DNA of 64,000 nt from Chlorops oryzae (lineage: Eukaryota; Arthropoda; Insecta; Diptera; Chloropidae), in assembly GCA_020466095.1 (NCBI GenBank), contig CM035807.1:9185697-9249696 (forward strand), given 5' to 3'. The stretch's first letter is position 1; each line of letters begins with the position of its first letter. Positions 21,442-33,245 of the stretch are shown piece by piece. Position numbers and translations under genes: made by a program. The notes beneath the pieces are model-generated. The model made no database searches and had not been told where the DNA came from. It saw only the letters and a program-made list of their open reading frames with translations.

Positions 21442-22551
21442 GATGATGGTGATAAGCACTCAAAACTCGGTTAGATCCTTGCATGACAATAGATGGGGCT
21501 GAACATCCTTAATAAGTAATATCGAACATAAACTTCCCTTCCAAGTCGGTATTATAGTTTCTATAATGCTTGATAACATTGTGAGCTCACAGACCCTTGC
21601 TATATATAGACCAAAAGATGGTCCAACATTAGATTGACAGAGTATCGCAGACCTATTAAATATGAAAGAAGATTAATAACCCAGCCCCAAAAAACAAATA
21701 AGTGTCGGATCCAAGGGTGTAGGTTCCACAATAACCACAAAAAGGAGCCCAAAAACACCACTCGAGGATGCTTTTTTGAGGTTATGGCTAAATCTGAAGC
21801 CGATGGAGCTATGAAGACTCGGGTTCAGCGACCCTGGAAATATATAATAAGCATAGCGAGACCCGTGGGTGCGACACTTTAATTTTTTTTTGGTAGGGCT
21901 TTATGTATAATCAATTTAATTTTCTAAAATTTTAATCCTTAATCATCATTAACTAGTTGTTTTGAAAATTTTTGCTTATTAGTCATTAGCAAAGCCAATC
22001 AGTTGTAAAATAATCGGGACTGTCTCAGATTAATGAAAAAATTATTAGTTATTTAAAAAGTAATCAAAAAATAATCCCAATGAAAGTTGAAGCATTTTAA
22101 AATATTTTTGATTGATTTTTCTAAAATTTGATTTTAATCGAAGCTGATTGAATAATAATCTAAAAAGTCTAAATATAATCACGGTTACTTTTTGATTATT
22201 TTTTAAGTAAATTCGATTTTTTCATCAATCCGAAGTAATCCCGATTATTTGTAAAGTGATTGGTAGTCCTTACAGGGCCCGATCCGGATTTTTTGCGATT
22301 CTAGGATAACAATGTTTGCCACCCCATAATGTCCCTAATGGGCTACTGGTTTCGTATATCTATGTGAAATTACCGTACCTCAGAGTGCCGTTCTGGGTAT
22401 TTTCCCGGCTTGCCACCCCTGAAGGGCCTGAGTCCTTATTATTACTTATGAGCCACATATATAAAATGAAAAAATATAATCATTATTTGAAGTCCAACTA
22501 AAAAATTCATTTGATTTATTGATCATTAATTAAATAATCATTATTTAGCAG
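21442..22551 (+). repeat. Left arm of a large inverted repeat (about 1.11 kb)
   Basis: This arm is the near-identical reverse complement of 24529-25640, with only a few scattered substitutions and one-base gaps. It includes an R2-like segment (about 21640-21895), an AT-rich zone of AATAATC/GATTATT words (about 21900-22250), and a nested hAT MITE. High identity means the duplication or paired insertion is recent relative to other repeats here. No coding capacity is evident. Confidence 0.85.
22273..22430. mobile_element. hAT-type MITE nested in the left arm
   Basis: The element runs from CAGGGCCCGATCC to GAAGGGCCTG and is flanked by a perfect 8-base duplication AGTCCTTA (22265-22272 and 22431-22438). 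The CAGG start and 8-base target fit hAT. The equivalent copy sits at 24649-24809 in the right arm, so insertion came before the arms were duplicated. Confidence 0.8.
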
Positions 22552-24528
22552 ATCTAATATATTCATATTAAAAAGTTCACGAAGGGCCAATTTGACCTTA
22601 ACATGGACCAGTGGGAATCAAAAAATATAAAAAAATTTATATTTTGCAATTTGCGAGAGACCCAAGAGTTTCAGGGCATTCTTATTCACGTTTCGAGTTG
22701 ATCTGTTGCGAGGTCATCGATCCCTCTACCTATGATAGGTACCTCAACACCATGTATCTGAAATAATTGTAGATGCTCATATTGCTACGAAAATCGGAGG
22801 AAGTTAGATCCTTATACAGTAAAATTGTTATGCTAACAGCAAAATGTCCTTTTTAAATTCAACTGTTGCGGCTTAAAATTTACATTCTAGCAGGCAATTT
22901 ATCAAAGAAAAAAAAAGGAGAAAATTTTTATTTCAAATGTACAATATGAATTTTAAAACTATAGCGTCCCTGTCCAGTCAAAGGACTTCTGTGTGGTCAA
23001 ATTTTGTTTCCTCTTTTGGGATGCACCCTCTCCGAAGTTGATCGAACTTTAATAATATTGCATGCATAGTCAAGTTACCTCAGTCCACGCGCCACAACGC
23101 TTGATTTGTCATGCACATTCAATACCATTGGTTTTTCTTTTGGTCATACTCATTGCAACTGCAGAACAGATCCTGTCTGCAGGACGTTCGTTCTTTAACG
23201 CTGTCAAGTCGTCTCAATTTATGTCACAAATAAAATTACCCTCGTTGCCAGTAAATAAAAACTTTCGAATATATTACGTCTCACGCATGCGATTATGCAA
23301 GCAAGATCGTTGAGGGTAAAGCATTGTACCTACATACATATAAAGCGAAAAGGATATTATATCCTTTCGATGTGAAATGAAACGAAAACTCAATGAAGTA
23401 GGACTTCTTGCCATTTGTAACTTAGGTATGTATGTATGTATGCAAATTTGATGAGCACGTGGATCTGCATCATTGATGCATGATCTTAAAAATTCATCGA
23501 TCGCATCAATGCACATCAATGTGGGGAAACAGTTATTAGACAAGTTGTTGTTGCTTGTGTCGTTGCCACCGGACAGCTGTCGTTGTTTCGTTTCGGAGCA
23601 AATCCGAAATCCTTTTGAGGTTCATAACTTCTTTTGCGGTCAATGAAATGCACAAAAATCTTGCTAAATACCCAATTACAAATTGACCATTGCGGAACCG
23701 CTCTAATCGCCATTCTCCTTATGGCGCGTGGCACTCTCACTCGCTTGCTCGATCGCTCGATCGCTCACTTGCACTATGTCTAGCCTTTTGACCCAAAAGA
23801 TCACAAAAGACCAGGAAGATATTAACTTCGGAGGGAAACAGATGTACGACGAAATACACAAATTTCGAATTTTATTGCTGGCACAAGAAGAAGAGAGAGA
23901 GAGAGAGAGAGAGGAGCATGCGTAAAGAAAATAAAAGAGCGGGACTTTTTGTACGAGAAAAAAATAATGAGAAATAGTAGGGAATGAAAAATTTCAGTAT
24001 TTCCGTAAGAAGTTTTATATTTTGTTTTGTCGATTTCATTGCAACAGTGAGGACTGTTATAGTGGGAATCAGAAAGTATGTTTTCATGGTTAAAAATTGG
24101 CCTACATTTTGGTCAAGCATCTGTGCTTTTAAGAGCGAGCCTCTTGGGGCAACCGAGGCGAAGGATATATTTTTTTAAAAATAGAGGCGCCTATAGATGT
24201 TAAAGCTAATCGGGATACCAATATGGAGTGACACTTTTGAGGATGCACATAAGCAGTTTCCTTAATATAAAGAGGTTCTTTTGGTTGAAAGACTTTACAC
24301 ATTGTTTTAATATAATGGCATAAATGAAGTGCGAGAGTTCCTTGGGCTCACGGTGTACTTTCTCACATTTTTCGTTAAGAGTTTCGACTTTAATGATTGA
24401 TAATTGTAATAAAGTTCCAGTGCAATTTTAAAATAGAGTTGGTTGGGAGAGACCTTAAATCCCGTTGTACCATGTTTTGATCATAAAGTGAACCCTCCGT
24501 GTACATTTTAAAGATCAATACACTAGGC
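22552..24528. other. Spacer between the inverted arms (about 1.98 kb)
   Basis: I recognise no gene. A short open frame at 23062-23313 contains a hydrophobic stretch but has no homology I can name. Small repeats include (TATG)n at about 23426-23440, GATCGCTC units at 23749-23766 and (GA)n at 23891-23912. The base composition is less AT-rich than the arms. Whether this is cargo of a composite element or ordinary DNA caught between two insertions is unknown. Confidence 0.45.
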
Positions 24529-25640
24529 CTGTTAAATAATTATTATTTATTTAATGATCAATAAATCAAATAATTTTTTAGTTGGACTTCAAATAATGAT
24601 TATCTATTGTCATTTTATATATGTGGCTCATAAGTAATAATAAGGACTCAGGCCCTTCAGTGGTGGCAAGCCGGGCAAATACCCAGAACGGCACTCTGAG
24701 GGACGGTAATTTCACATAGATATACGAAACCAGTAGCCCATTAGTGCCATTATTGGGGTGGCAAACATTGGTTTTACCTAGAATCGCAAAAAATCTGGAT
24801 CGGGCCCTGTAAGGACTACCAATCACTTAACAAATAATCGGGATTACTTCGGATTGATGAAAAAATCGAATTTACTTAAAAAATTAATCAAAAATAACCG
24901 TGATTATATTTAGACTATTTTAGATTATTATTCAATCAGCTTCGATTAAAATCAAATTTTAGAAAAATCAATCAAAAATAATTTAAAATGCTTCAACTTT
25001 CATTGGGATTATTTTTTGATTACTTTTTAAATAACTAATAATTTTTTCATTAATCTGAGACAGTCCCGATTATTTTACAACTGATTGGCTTTGCTAATGA
25101 CTAATAAGCAAAAATTTTCAAAACAACTAGTTAATGATGATTAAGGATTAAAATTTTAGAAAATTAAATTGATTATACATAAAGCCCTACCAAAAAAAAT
25201 TAAAGTGTCGCACCCACGGGTCTCGCTATGCTTATTATATATTTCCAGGGTCGCTGAACCCGAGTCTTTATAGCTCCATCGGCTTCAGATTTAGCCATAA
25301 CCTCAAAAAAGCATCCTCGAGTGGTGTTTTTGGGCTTCGTTTTTGTGGTTATTGTGGAACCTACACCCTTGGATCCGACACTTATTTGTTTTTTGGGGCT
25401 GGGTTATTAATCTTCTTTCATATTTAATAGGTCTGCGATACACTGTCAATCTAATGTTGGACTATCTTTTGGTCTATATATAGCAAGGGTCTGTGAGCTC
25501 ACAATGTTATCAAGCATTATAGAAACTATAATACCGACTTGGAAGGGAAGTTATGTTCGATATTACTTATTAAGGATGTTCAGCCCCATCTATTGTCATG
25601 CAAGGATCTAACCGAGTTTCGAGTGCTTATCACCATCATC
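24529..25640 (-). repeat. Right arm of the large inverted repeat (about 1.11 kb)
   Basis: Reverse complement of 21442-22551, ending at CACCATCATC (25631-25640). Immediately beyond it (25641-25690) a diverged direct copy of an arm-internal segment occurs (TGTCAATCTAATGTT...GGTCTATATAT-like), suggesting a more complex local history. Confidence 0.85.
24649..24809. mobile_element. hAT-type MITE nested in the right arm
   Basis: Starts CAGGCCCTTCAG and ends ATCGGGCCCTG, with a perfect 8-base flanking duplication TAAGGACT (24641-24648 and 24810-24817). It is the inverted counterpart of 22273-22430. Confidence 0.8.
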
Positions 25641-27819
25641 TCTGTCAATCTAATGTTTTGCCATCTTCTGGTTCATATATATCAAGGGTCCGTGGAATTG
25701 CTACCACTGTTGAGGATCAAAGAAACTACAATCTAACCATCGACTTTAAATTGCATTTATTTTCCAAAAACCCTATTGAGGGAGCTTACTCTCCTCTCTG
25801 GACATGCAAGCACCCAACCGAGCTCAAAGAGGTGTAGGTATACTTCGGATGCTTTGAACTCGAATAAATTGTTTTCAAATGCAAATGTAAGGAAACATTT
25901 ATCGCGCATTTACTGTCCTGAAATTGACTGTTGCTCTTTTTAATTTGGATACGAAATTGTTACGAATACTGGCACGAGTGCATCATGACAACTGTTGTAT
26001 TCTAGCTTGTACCTAAAAGATAAATGTACATATTTCTTCGTATTCAAACGAATTATATACTGAAGTCGATGGAACAAACAACAACAAACATACTTATTTG
26101 TGCATGTGTATGTAGTTTCATCAAGGTATTTCAAAAGCGAATCAACAGTTAGGGTCTTTTTTCGTGCACTCTTACCTTCGGGAGCGTTGTTGCAGTCTCT
26201 ATATCGAAAGAATTGTTGGAACATTTTCGCCATATGTTCGAAATTTTGTGGCCAACCAAAAACTGAACTAGACTTGAGTAAAAAAAAAAACAAAAATAAC
26301 AACAACAAAACACGAACGTGTTTGTGTATTTCGGCTCAATGCGCATTAGTTGCACTCTGAGGAGGAGAGCGCTCCTCAATCAAAGGATGACCGCAAAGAA
26401 GCGCGCATTGCAGTTCCGTCAGCCCGTTCCGTCCGTTTAATAGGGTTTTAATCATTTTTACCTTGAGCTCTCTCTCTCTCTGCTCTCTCTCTCACTCACT
26501 CGGCTCTCAGCTATTGTGACAACGCCAAAAGCGTTTCATGTCCCCACAATGATTTTGGGTTGGAATTGAGAGCAAAGTAGATGGTGCGCATGCGCCGCCT
26601 TCAACATAATGTTTGACTTTTATATGCCAAGCCTTTTGCAGAAAATTGAATTTATCAAAAAAAAAAAAAAAAATGAGATCAAAATTTTTGAGAAATAAAT
26701 AAAAAGTTTCAATGGAGACTTCTGAGGTTTTCTTTTCGGTTGATTGATGCATTTTTAATTTGCCCATTTAAAGTCAGTAGAATGCACAGTAGTTAAGAAC
26801 ACGTCTGGGCTATAAATAAATTCCACACATCGTTTAAGCGACTAAATTGAGGTTTAAGTGATTAAAAATAGCATATTTATAAGGAAAAAAAAACAACCAT
26901 TTTGATCGCACACTTTGAATATTTTGCTGAAGAAATCTTGCTGAAGTCATTATCATCATCATCATCATTAGCGGTAGTCCTAGTCAACCAAGAGTTCAAA
27001 GTCAGCATCTTATCGAAATTATATTCTAGGAAGCTTTTAAGATCATCTGATTTGAGTGGTGAACTTGTGAGGAGTCACCCTGTCCATTCACTTGGTACTT
27101 TTATAAGGAGTTGAGAAATTCTTAATTAGATTTTTGCGACGACTTTTCTCAAAGGGTAGACAGAATTGGCTTCAATATAAGCATACCTTAGAATTGTCCT
27201 ACGTTTTTAAGTGAACTTTCTCTGGTATAATTCGAGTCAACTTTCAAACAGATGAATTATGTAAAAGACTGTAACTTCAAAGGTTAAGTACACAATAATT
27301 AACAGCTCCATATTGTGCCACGATCTTACTGACATTAACACAAAGGATCAAAGATCAGGCAAAAAAAGGCTAAAAGGAATTGTAGAGCTCCTGGTTCTTG
27401 GTGTTGAATGTGTTACTTTTCGAGCTCCTTACCACTATCACTGTCACATCAATCTTATAACTAACCATTTAGGATGCAAGTACTACCAGTCACGCGATCG
27501 CTATATCTAACATATATCGCTCCTTTTCATTAAGATCGATTAAGAGCGATGGGTTCGGGCTGGCTTAAGCGATCGGTGCTGGTGATTTCCATACACTTTA
27601 TTCTACTATGCACTTATCCTTCAATGAAAAGTAGGTACCTCAAAGGCACTTATACTTGAACTCGCCAGTGAGCGATCTTGCATTAAATTTATTTTTTATC
27701 TTAAAAAAAGAAAGATTTTAACCCTCTATAGCATACTAATCTATATATGGTTTAAGACAATACAAAAAAAAAACACAAAAGTACTTTTTGATGGAAAACG
27801 ATATATACATAATTACGTA
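25641..27819. other. Intergenic stretch with one weak exon candidate
   Basis: No confident gene. On the minus strand 26267-26176 looks like a possible first coding exon (ATG at 26233, strong donor GTAAGAG at 26175), encoding MAKMFQQFFRYRDCNNAPE, but no following exon was found. There is a small CT-rich tract at 26467-26500 and a (TCA)n run at 26951-26967. The rest shows nothing recognisable. Confidence 0.3.
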
Positions 27820-28592
27820 TTATTGGAGCGTTAAAAATCCATTTGCTGCCACTTTTTTGATATATCATGCAGTAAAGGGTTAATAAAACCATTTACTGCG
27901 AAATGTTTTTTTTAAATTATTTAATTTATGATGCAGTAAAGGGTTAAATATGGGATTTGCTGCGAATTTTTTTTCGACTTTACTGGGGCAGTAAAGGGTT
28001 AATAATAATTCATTTACTGCGAAATTTATTCCCAATTATTTAATAAGTATGTATGTATATGGTGCAGTGAAGGGTTAATAAAACCAAAATTTGTTTCCAA
28101 TTATTTAATATTTGATGCATTAAAGGGTTAATTAAACCATTTACATATTGCGAAAATTTTTTCTAATACATATTTAATATATGCTGAAGTAAGGGGTTAA
28201 TAAAACCATTTATAGTCAAATAAGTTTTTTCCAATTATTGGATACTCATGCAGTAAAGGGTTAATAAAACCAATTACAGTTTTAAACGATTTTTTCCAAT
28301 TATTTAATAAGTATATGATGCAGTAAAGGGTTAATAAAACCAAAATTTTCCCCAATTATTTAATATATGATGCAGTAAAGGGTTAATTAAACCATTTACA
28401 TATTGCGAAAAATTTTTCCAATTATTTAATATATGCTGAAGTAAGGGGTTAATAAAACCATTTATAGTCAAATAAGTTTTTTCCAATTATTGGATACTCA
28501 TGCAGTAAAGGGTTAATAAAACCAATTTCAGTTTACAAAAATTGTTTTCCAATTAGGTATTTAATAAGTATATAATGAAGTAAAGGGCTAAG
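27820..28592. repeat. Minisatellite array 1: GCAGTAAAGGGTTAAT units with higher-order repeat
   Basis: About 11 units of 51-76 bases each begin GCAGTAAAGGGTTAATAAAACC or a variant and contain CCAATTATTTAATA. Four successive unit types (28064-28319) are repeated in the same order at 28320-28575, giving a higher-order period of about 251-256 bases. Each unit carries TTAA and the AAAGGGTTAA word found at the ends of the piggyBac-like MITE at 12830-13021. Confidence 0.85.
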
Positions 28593-30720
28593 GAGTTGTG
28601 ATATTAGGCAACGTCTTTAACCAATCGTAGGACAAAATAAAAACCAGTTTAAAATTTTGAAAAATACACGATGATCAGCTTTTGAATCGAGGCCCTAAAT
28701 TCCCACACTAAAACGCTCCTCCCTTTGGTGAAGCATGCAAAATTTTTAAAATATTCTCATAGATCACCAAATGTTAAAAAATGATGTTTTGGCTGCTTAA
28801 AAATCTATTGAAAATTTTACAGCACAGCGCAATATCCCAAAGAGCAACAAAAGCGACGATTTCGTTAAAAAAGAATGCCGCTAAAAAATACAAAAAAAAA
28901 ATCCTATTAACAATTAATTTCATTTTTCCTTTTGTTATTAATATTTATAATATTACACGGCATTCTACAAAGCATTCGAAAATTTGGGGAAAAAAATTAA
29001 GCAATAAAATTAGTTTTGGTTCACAGCAAATCAAAGAAGAACGATACTCGAAATTTTGTCTGCTGCGCTAAGAGAGTCCTTCGCGCATTGACCAAATAAA
29101 GTAATGAATCAATCATTTTGCCCTTGCCGCAGTTAAAAAAATTAATTTCCATTTTAAAAATACCACAAAAAAAAAAATAAAAAAAAACCAGAGCCACCGC
29201 AAGCAGAAAATCCTCGAGAGCCTCAAAGTACGTACCTTACATGTGTCATAATGTGTTGTAATATCCTGGGAAGGATCATTGTTCGAAAGTCCGTTCGTTG
29301 TTCTCGAATACATTCAACCGATCGCACAATAGCAAGGATTAAAGGACTACAAAAGAACACCCATAGAGCTACAATAGAAGCTGTGAATAGCTGAATGCAT
29401 CATCTATTGTCTTATGCTCTCAGAGAGCTCAACTTCTTGGCCACTTGACTGGGCCGTTTTGACGTTTCATCGATTTTGTTTTTTTTTTATTTTATTTTTT
29501 TTTTTTTTGTTCTCTTATGCAATTCTCAAAACAAGATCCTTTCTTGACTGACCACCAACATAAAATGTTGACAGCACTGCAACGCCCTTAAAATAATAAA
29601 CAAGTATTATAAGAAATTAAATAAGATTATGATTTCCTTTTTTCGAATTTCACGTCCTTTCGAATGTTGCACTCCCATTTGGGATGCGAAATCAATTGAA
29701 GTTTTTCCCCTCACTCTCTTTTATTTTCTGATAATTTTTGACATTTATGTCTAACGATTTAAGACTCGACCTTTTCAGCGTAATCAAGTCCTTCGATCGG
29801 TGTTGGGAATTTAGTGTTATGTTGGGAAAAAGATATTGAGCAGAGAGAGAGATGCTTGGAAAATCTATTGATGTTCTATTGGTTTTCAAAAGCGCGGTAT
29901 CTTCACAGTGAGAATGATAATATCTTTATGAAAATTATGGTTAATTATGAAGAGTTAAGTCAAAGTGTTGATCACTTTGTCGGCACGTACTATAATGGAT
30001 TATTTCAAAGTCATCATTATCAGTTTTAGAAGGCCAGGGTCTAGCTTTTTATGGCATTACTTCCTTTGATGGGTCCGAATCGGAATTTGATTTCTAGCAA
30101 CTCCATCAATGAATGGCAAATAAATAAGCTTCAAAGGGTGGCCAGTTTTATTCGTCTTCTTTTTCCTTACAATTCTTCCATCTCCACTAAATATGGGATT
30201 GACCTCCCTTCATATTAAGCATTATTTAATTCTTAAAATCACTTTCATTGCGCTTAATCCTTTGAACACCGAAAAGTTTAATTATAGAGCAAGAATGACA
30301 TACTATTAGAGAGAAGGTTGCGGTTCTCTCATTTGTTGCTGTTTCCTCAGCGCGGTGCCCTCAGAATATGAGTAATAAAAATTCAAGCTAAAGCTTCATG
30401 GTGCTAATATGCGAAAGCCTTAACCATACCAATTTTTTTAAGCTCTTTCCTAAATTACTCCTCCACAAATGGATCTACTTCCGTCATATTACATTTTTAT
30501 TGAGATAAATGCTATCTCTTCTCTCTCTCTCCTTTGAACACTCAATCTATCCTAGCTCTAATCATTATTAGATTCGTTCTCTCTTTCTCTTTTCCTCATC
30601 TCTCTCTCAATTGGTATAATCTCTCTAACTTTTCTTGTCTATATCTAACTCTTACCATACCATTTTCTTAACAATCTCTACCTCTCCAAGATTCTCTTCT
30701 CATTTCTTTTCTACTTTAAA
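28593..30720. other. Intergenic stretch, nothing recognised
   Basis: AT-rich, with long A and T runs (for example near 29165-29186 and 29478-29508). Short open frames at 28781-29071, 29113-29313 and 29814-30029 have no domain or splice support. Confidence 0.45.
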
Positions 30721-30762
30721 TAAATCTCTCTCTCTTTTTCTCTCTTCTCTCCTTATCTCTCC

Positions 30763-30797
<35 letters not shown>

Positions 30798-30832
30798 CTC
30801 CTTTCTCTTCTTCTCTTCTTTCTCTCTTCTCT

Positions 30833-30864
<32 letters not shown>

Positions 30865-30942
30865 CTCTCTCTCTTCTCTCTCTTCTCTCTCTCTCTCTTC
30901 TCTCTCTTTCTTCTCTTCTCTCTTTTCCTCTCTCTCTCTCTC

Positions 30943-30983
<41 letters not shown>

Positions 30984-31081
30984 TTCTCTCTTCTCTCTCT
31001 CTTCTCTCTCTCTCTTCTCTCTCTCTTCTCTCTCTTTCTCTCTCTTTCTCTCTCTCTTCTCTCTCTCTCTTTTCTCTCTCT

Positions 31082-31137
<56 letters not shown>

Positions 31138-31168
31138 TCTCTCTCTCTCTCCTCTCTCTCTTCTCTCC

Positions 31169-31262
<94 letters not shown>
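30721..31262. repeat. Polypyrimidine (CT)n tract, about 540 bp
   Basis: Almost pure C and T on the plus strand, built from CTCTCT and TTCTCT words. Long open frames across it (Leu/Ser-rich on plus, Arg/Glu-rich on minus) are a by-product of the dinucleotide repeat and not genes. The matching purine strand is GAGAG-rich, a potential GAGA-factor or CLAMP binding platform. Confidence 0.95.
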
Positions 31263-31265
<3 letters not shown>

Positions 31266-32499
31266 GTATACCCAGCGGGGAACAGTGCCTATTGCCTACA
31301 AAGTATACGAGACTGTAAGCGACCTGAATATTAATAGCTACAAAGTATACGAGATTGTAACGATCTGACTATCAACAGCTGACTTTATGTGGTTGTGGTA
31401 GGGTTCATTTCAAAACGGCTACGCTCGAACAAAAGTATACCAGGATGGTATATGAGGTCGTATGCATTACCGCCTACGGCCTACGAAATGTGTTGTGTTT
31501 CATCGCTTCTTTAAGCAGTCTTCCTTTTCCAAAAAAGCCATATCGAAATTCTGTTAAAAAATAAAAGATTCTTCCTTGCCCCCCAGTCAAAAGTTCCTCC
31601 AATGGAAAGACAAACAAAAAAAAAAAAGTCAAAATTAAGAAATCGATCTCACCTTCACGCTTGCGTCGAAATGATTCGGAAAATCACAGGCACAATGTCG
31701 CCGTTTAACCTTCTGAAAGGTGATAAAATTTCGCACAGTAACGGATTTAATTGCTCGAGTAATTGCGGCCGAAGGATTAATTTCGCAACGAGTCGAAAGG
31801 TCTCTGGTGAAAAGTTGAAACGGACAATAAGAAGAGCCGTAAATATGAATATGTAAAACTGATTTACCTTCATACCTGAAGCGATGATCATAGCCGCAGA
31901 GGCCATAATAATAATTGAGATCACTTTTGATCAAGATGAAATTCTCTTTCGAGAAGGCATAGGAATTTTTCACACGAATTAAAGTCAATTCGATGCTTAA
32001 AATGCTGTTAGTCCTGTTCAGTGGCGGCGCAGCTGATAGGAGGATTTTTCCACTCAAAAACTACTCCATTCAAAATGATTTGGTATAAAATTTCGATTTT
32101 TATTTCGTAATAATTTCCTACGCTACTGATCCATGGAGCCCGAAATTCTTAAAAGTCATCAACCTAAAGTTCACCAAAAATGAATGACAAGACAAAATTT
32201 TAATAAAAGATAAAATATTGACATAGCTCAATCAAAAATCTCCGATGTGAAATGATGGAATATTTTTTGTCGGCTCTGTTGGCAATTGAGTGAGCTACAA
32301 TTTAGCTTATAGGACGGATACAAAAGAAGGGTATAACAATTGGGCCCGTACTGAGAGATCAGTGTGTAGTAATGGGCATTTTGAAGTCATTTTGAATGTG
32401 AGATATATTTCCAAAAAGAAAGTAATTCTATTAACCCTTTAACCCATCCACAGATGGTTTATGAAAAAAAAAAAAGAATATGTATGTATAATTATATTT
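31263..32499. other. Intergenic stretch, nothing recognised
   Basis: A short direct repeat (ACAAAGTATACGAGA) occurs near 31298-31312 and 31340-31354. Overlapping open frames at 31602-32057 on both strands lack any recognisable domain. Nothing else seen. Confidence 0.4.
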
Positions 32500-32690
32500 G
32501 AAGCCTTATTAAGACAATCCAATTTACGAAGTGAGAGGACCTGGGATCGACTCCCAGCTCAGGTCGTGGACGTTGTTTATTTTTTTGTTTTTCTCTTTGG
32601 TTGGTACTATTTTTCGTTGTCTGTATTACAAAGAGCCCACGAGGCCTAAGTGTCATGGTAGCAACCGCATTAACCTTACCTAACCTAACC
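32500..32690 (+). mobile_element. tRNA-derived SINE, diverged copy
   Basis: Collinear with 36237-36427: TTACGAAG, GACCTGGGATCGACTCCCAG, CTCAGGTCGTGGA.GTTGTT, TTTTTCTCT and GAGGCCTAAGT occur in the same order. The B-box is mutated (GGATCGACTCC). It ends in repeated CCTAACCTAACCTAA. Confidence 0.6.
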
Positions 32691-32744
32691 TAAAAACACC
32701 GTTTGCTGGGGAAAATTTTTTTTTGCCATCTCTCTCACTAGTAA

Positions 32745-33245
32745 AGTGTTTATAAGATCATTTAAAGCGAAAGAAATTTTTATCAAATAATTTAATATTT
32801 CATGCAGTAAAGGGTTAATATATCCATTCACAGTGTAAGCCCCCCCCCTCTCCATTTATTTAATATATGATGCAGTAAGGGTTAATGAAACCATTTACTT
32901 TGAAAAAAATTATTTTTTTCAATAACTTAATATTTCATTCGTTAAAGGGTTAATTAAACAATTTCCTGCGAAAAATTTCCCCTCAAATTATTTAATAGTT
33001 CATGCAGTAACGGGTTAATATGTATATCCATTCCCAGTGTAAGATGGCCCCCCCCCCATTTATTTAATATATATGCAGTAAAGGGTTAATGATTATTAAT
33101 ATATATTATTAAAGGGTTAATTAAACAATTACCTGCGAAAACTTATCCCCAATTATTTCATATTTCGTCCAGCAAAGGGTTAATAAAACCTTTTACTGTG
33201 AAAAAAGAATTTTTCAAACTATATCATGCAGTAGAGGGTTAAGTA
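32745..33245. repeat. Minisatellite array 2, related to array 1
   Basis: About eight units carry the GCAGTAAAGGGTTAAT core and a TTATTTAATAT segment. Units at about 32804 and 33004 share a special form with CCATTC[AC]CAGTGTAAG followed by a run of C (8-10 bases), suggesting a roughly 200-base higher-order period. It lies 4.2 kb from array 1. Confidence 0.8.

Noticed and set aside
27820..28592. CRISPR-like array
   Set aside because: Unit length varies, the whole unit diverges instead of conserved repeat plus unique spacer, and the context is an insect genome.
30635..31318. Long open frames on both strands (Leu/Ser-rich plus, Arg/Glu-rich minus)
   Set aside because: They are translations of a CT/GA dinucleotide tract with no information content beyond the repeat.
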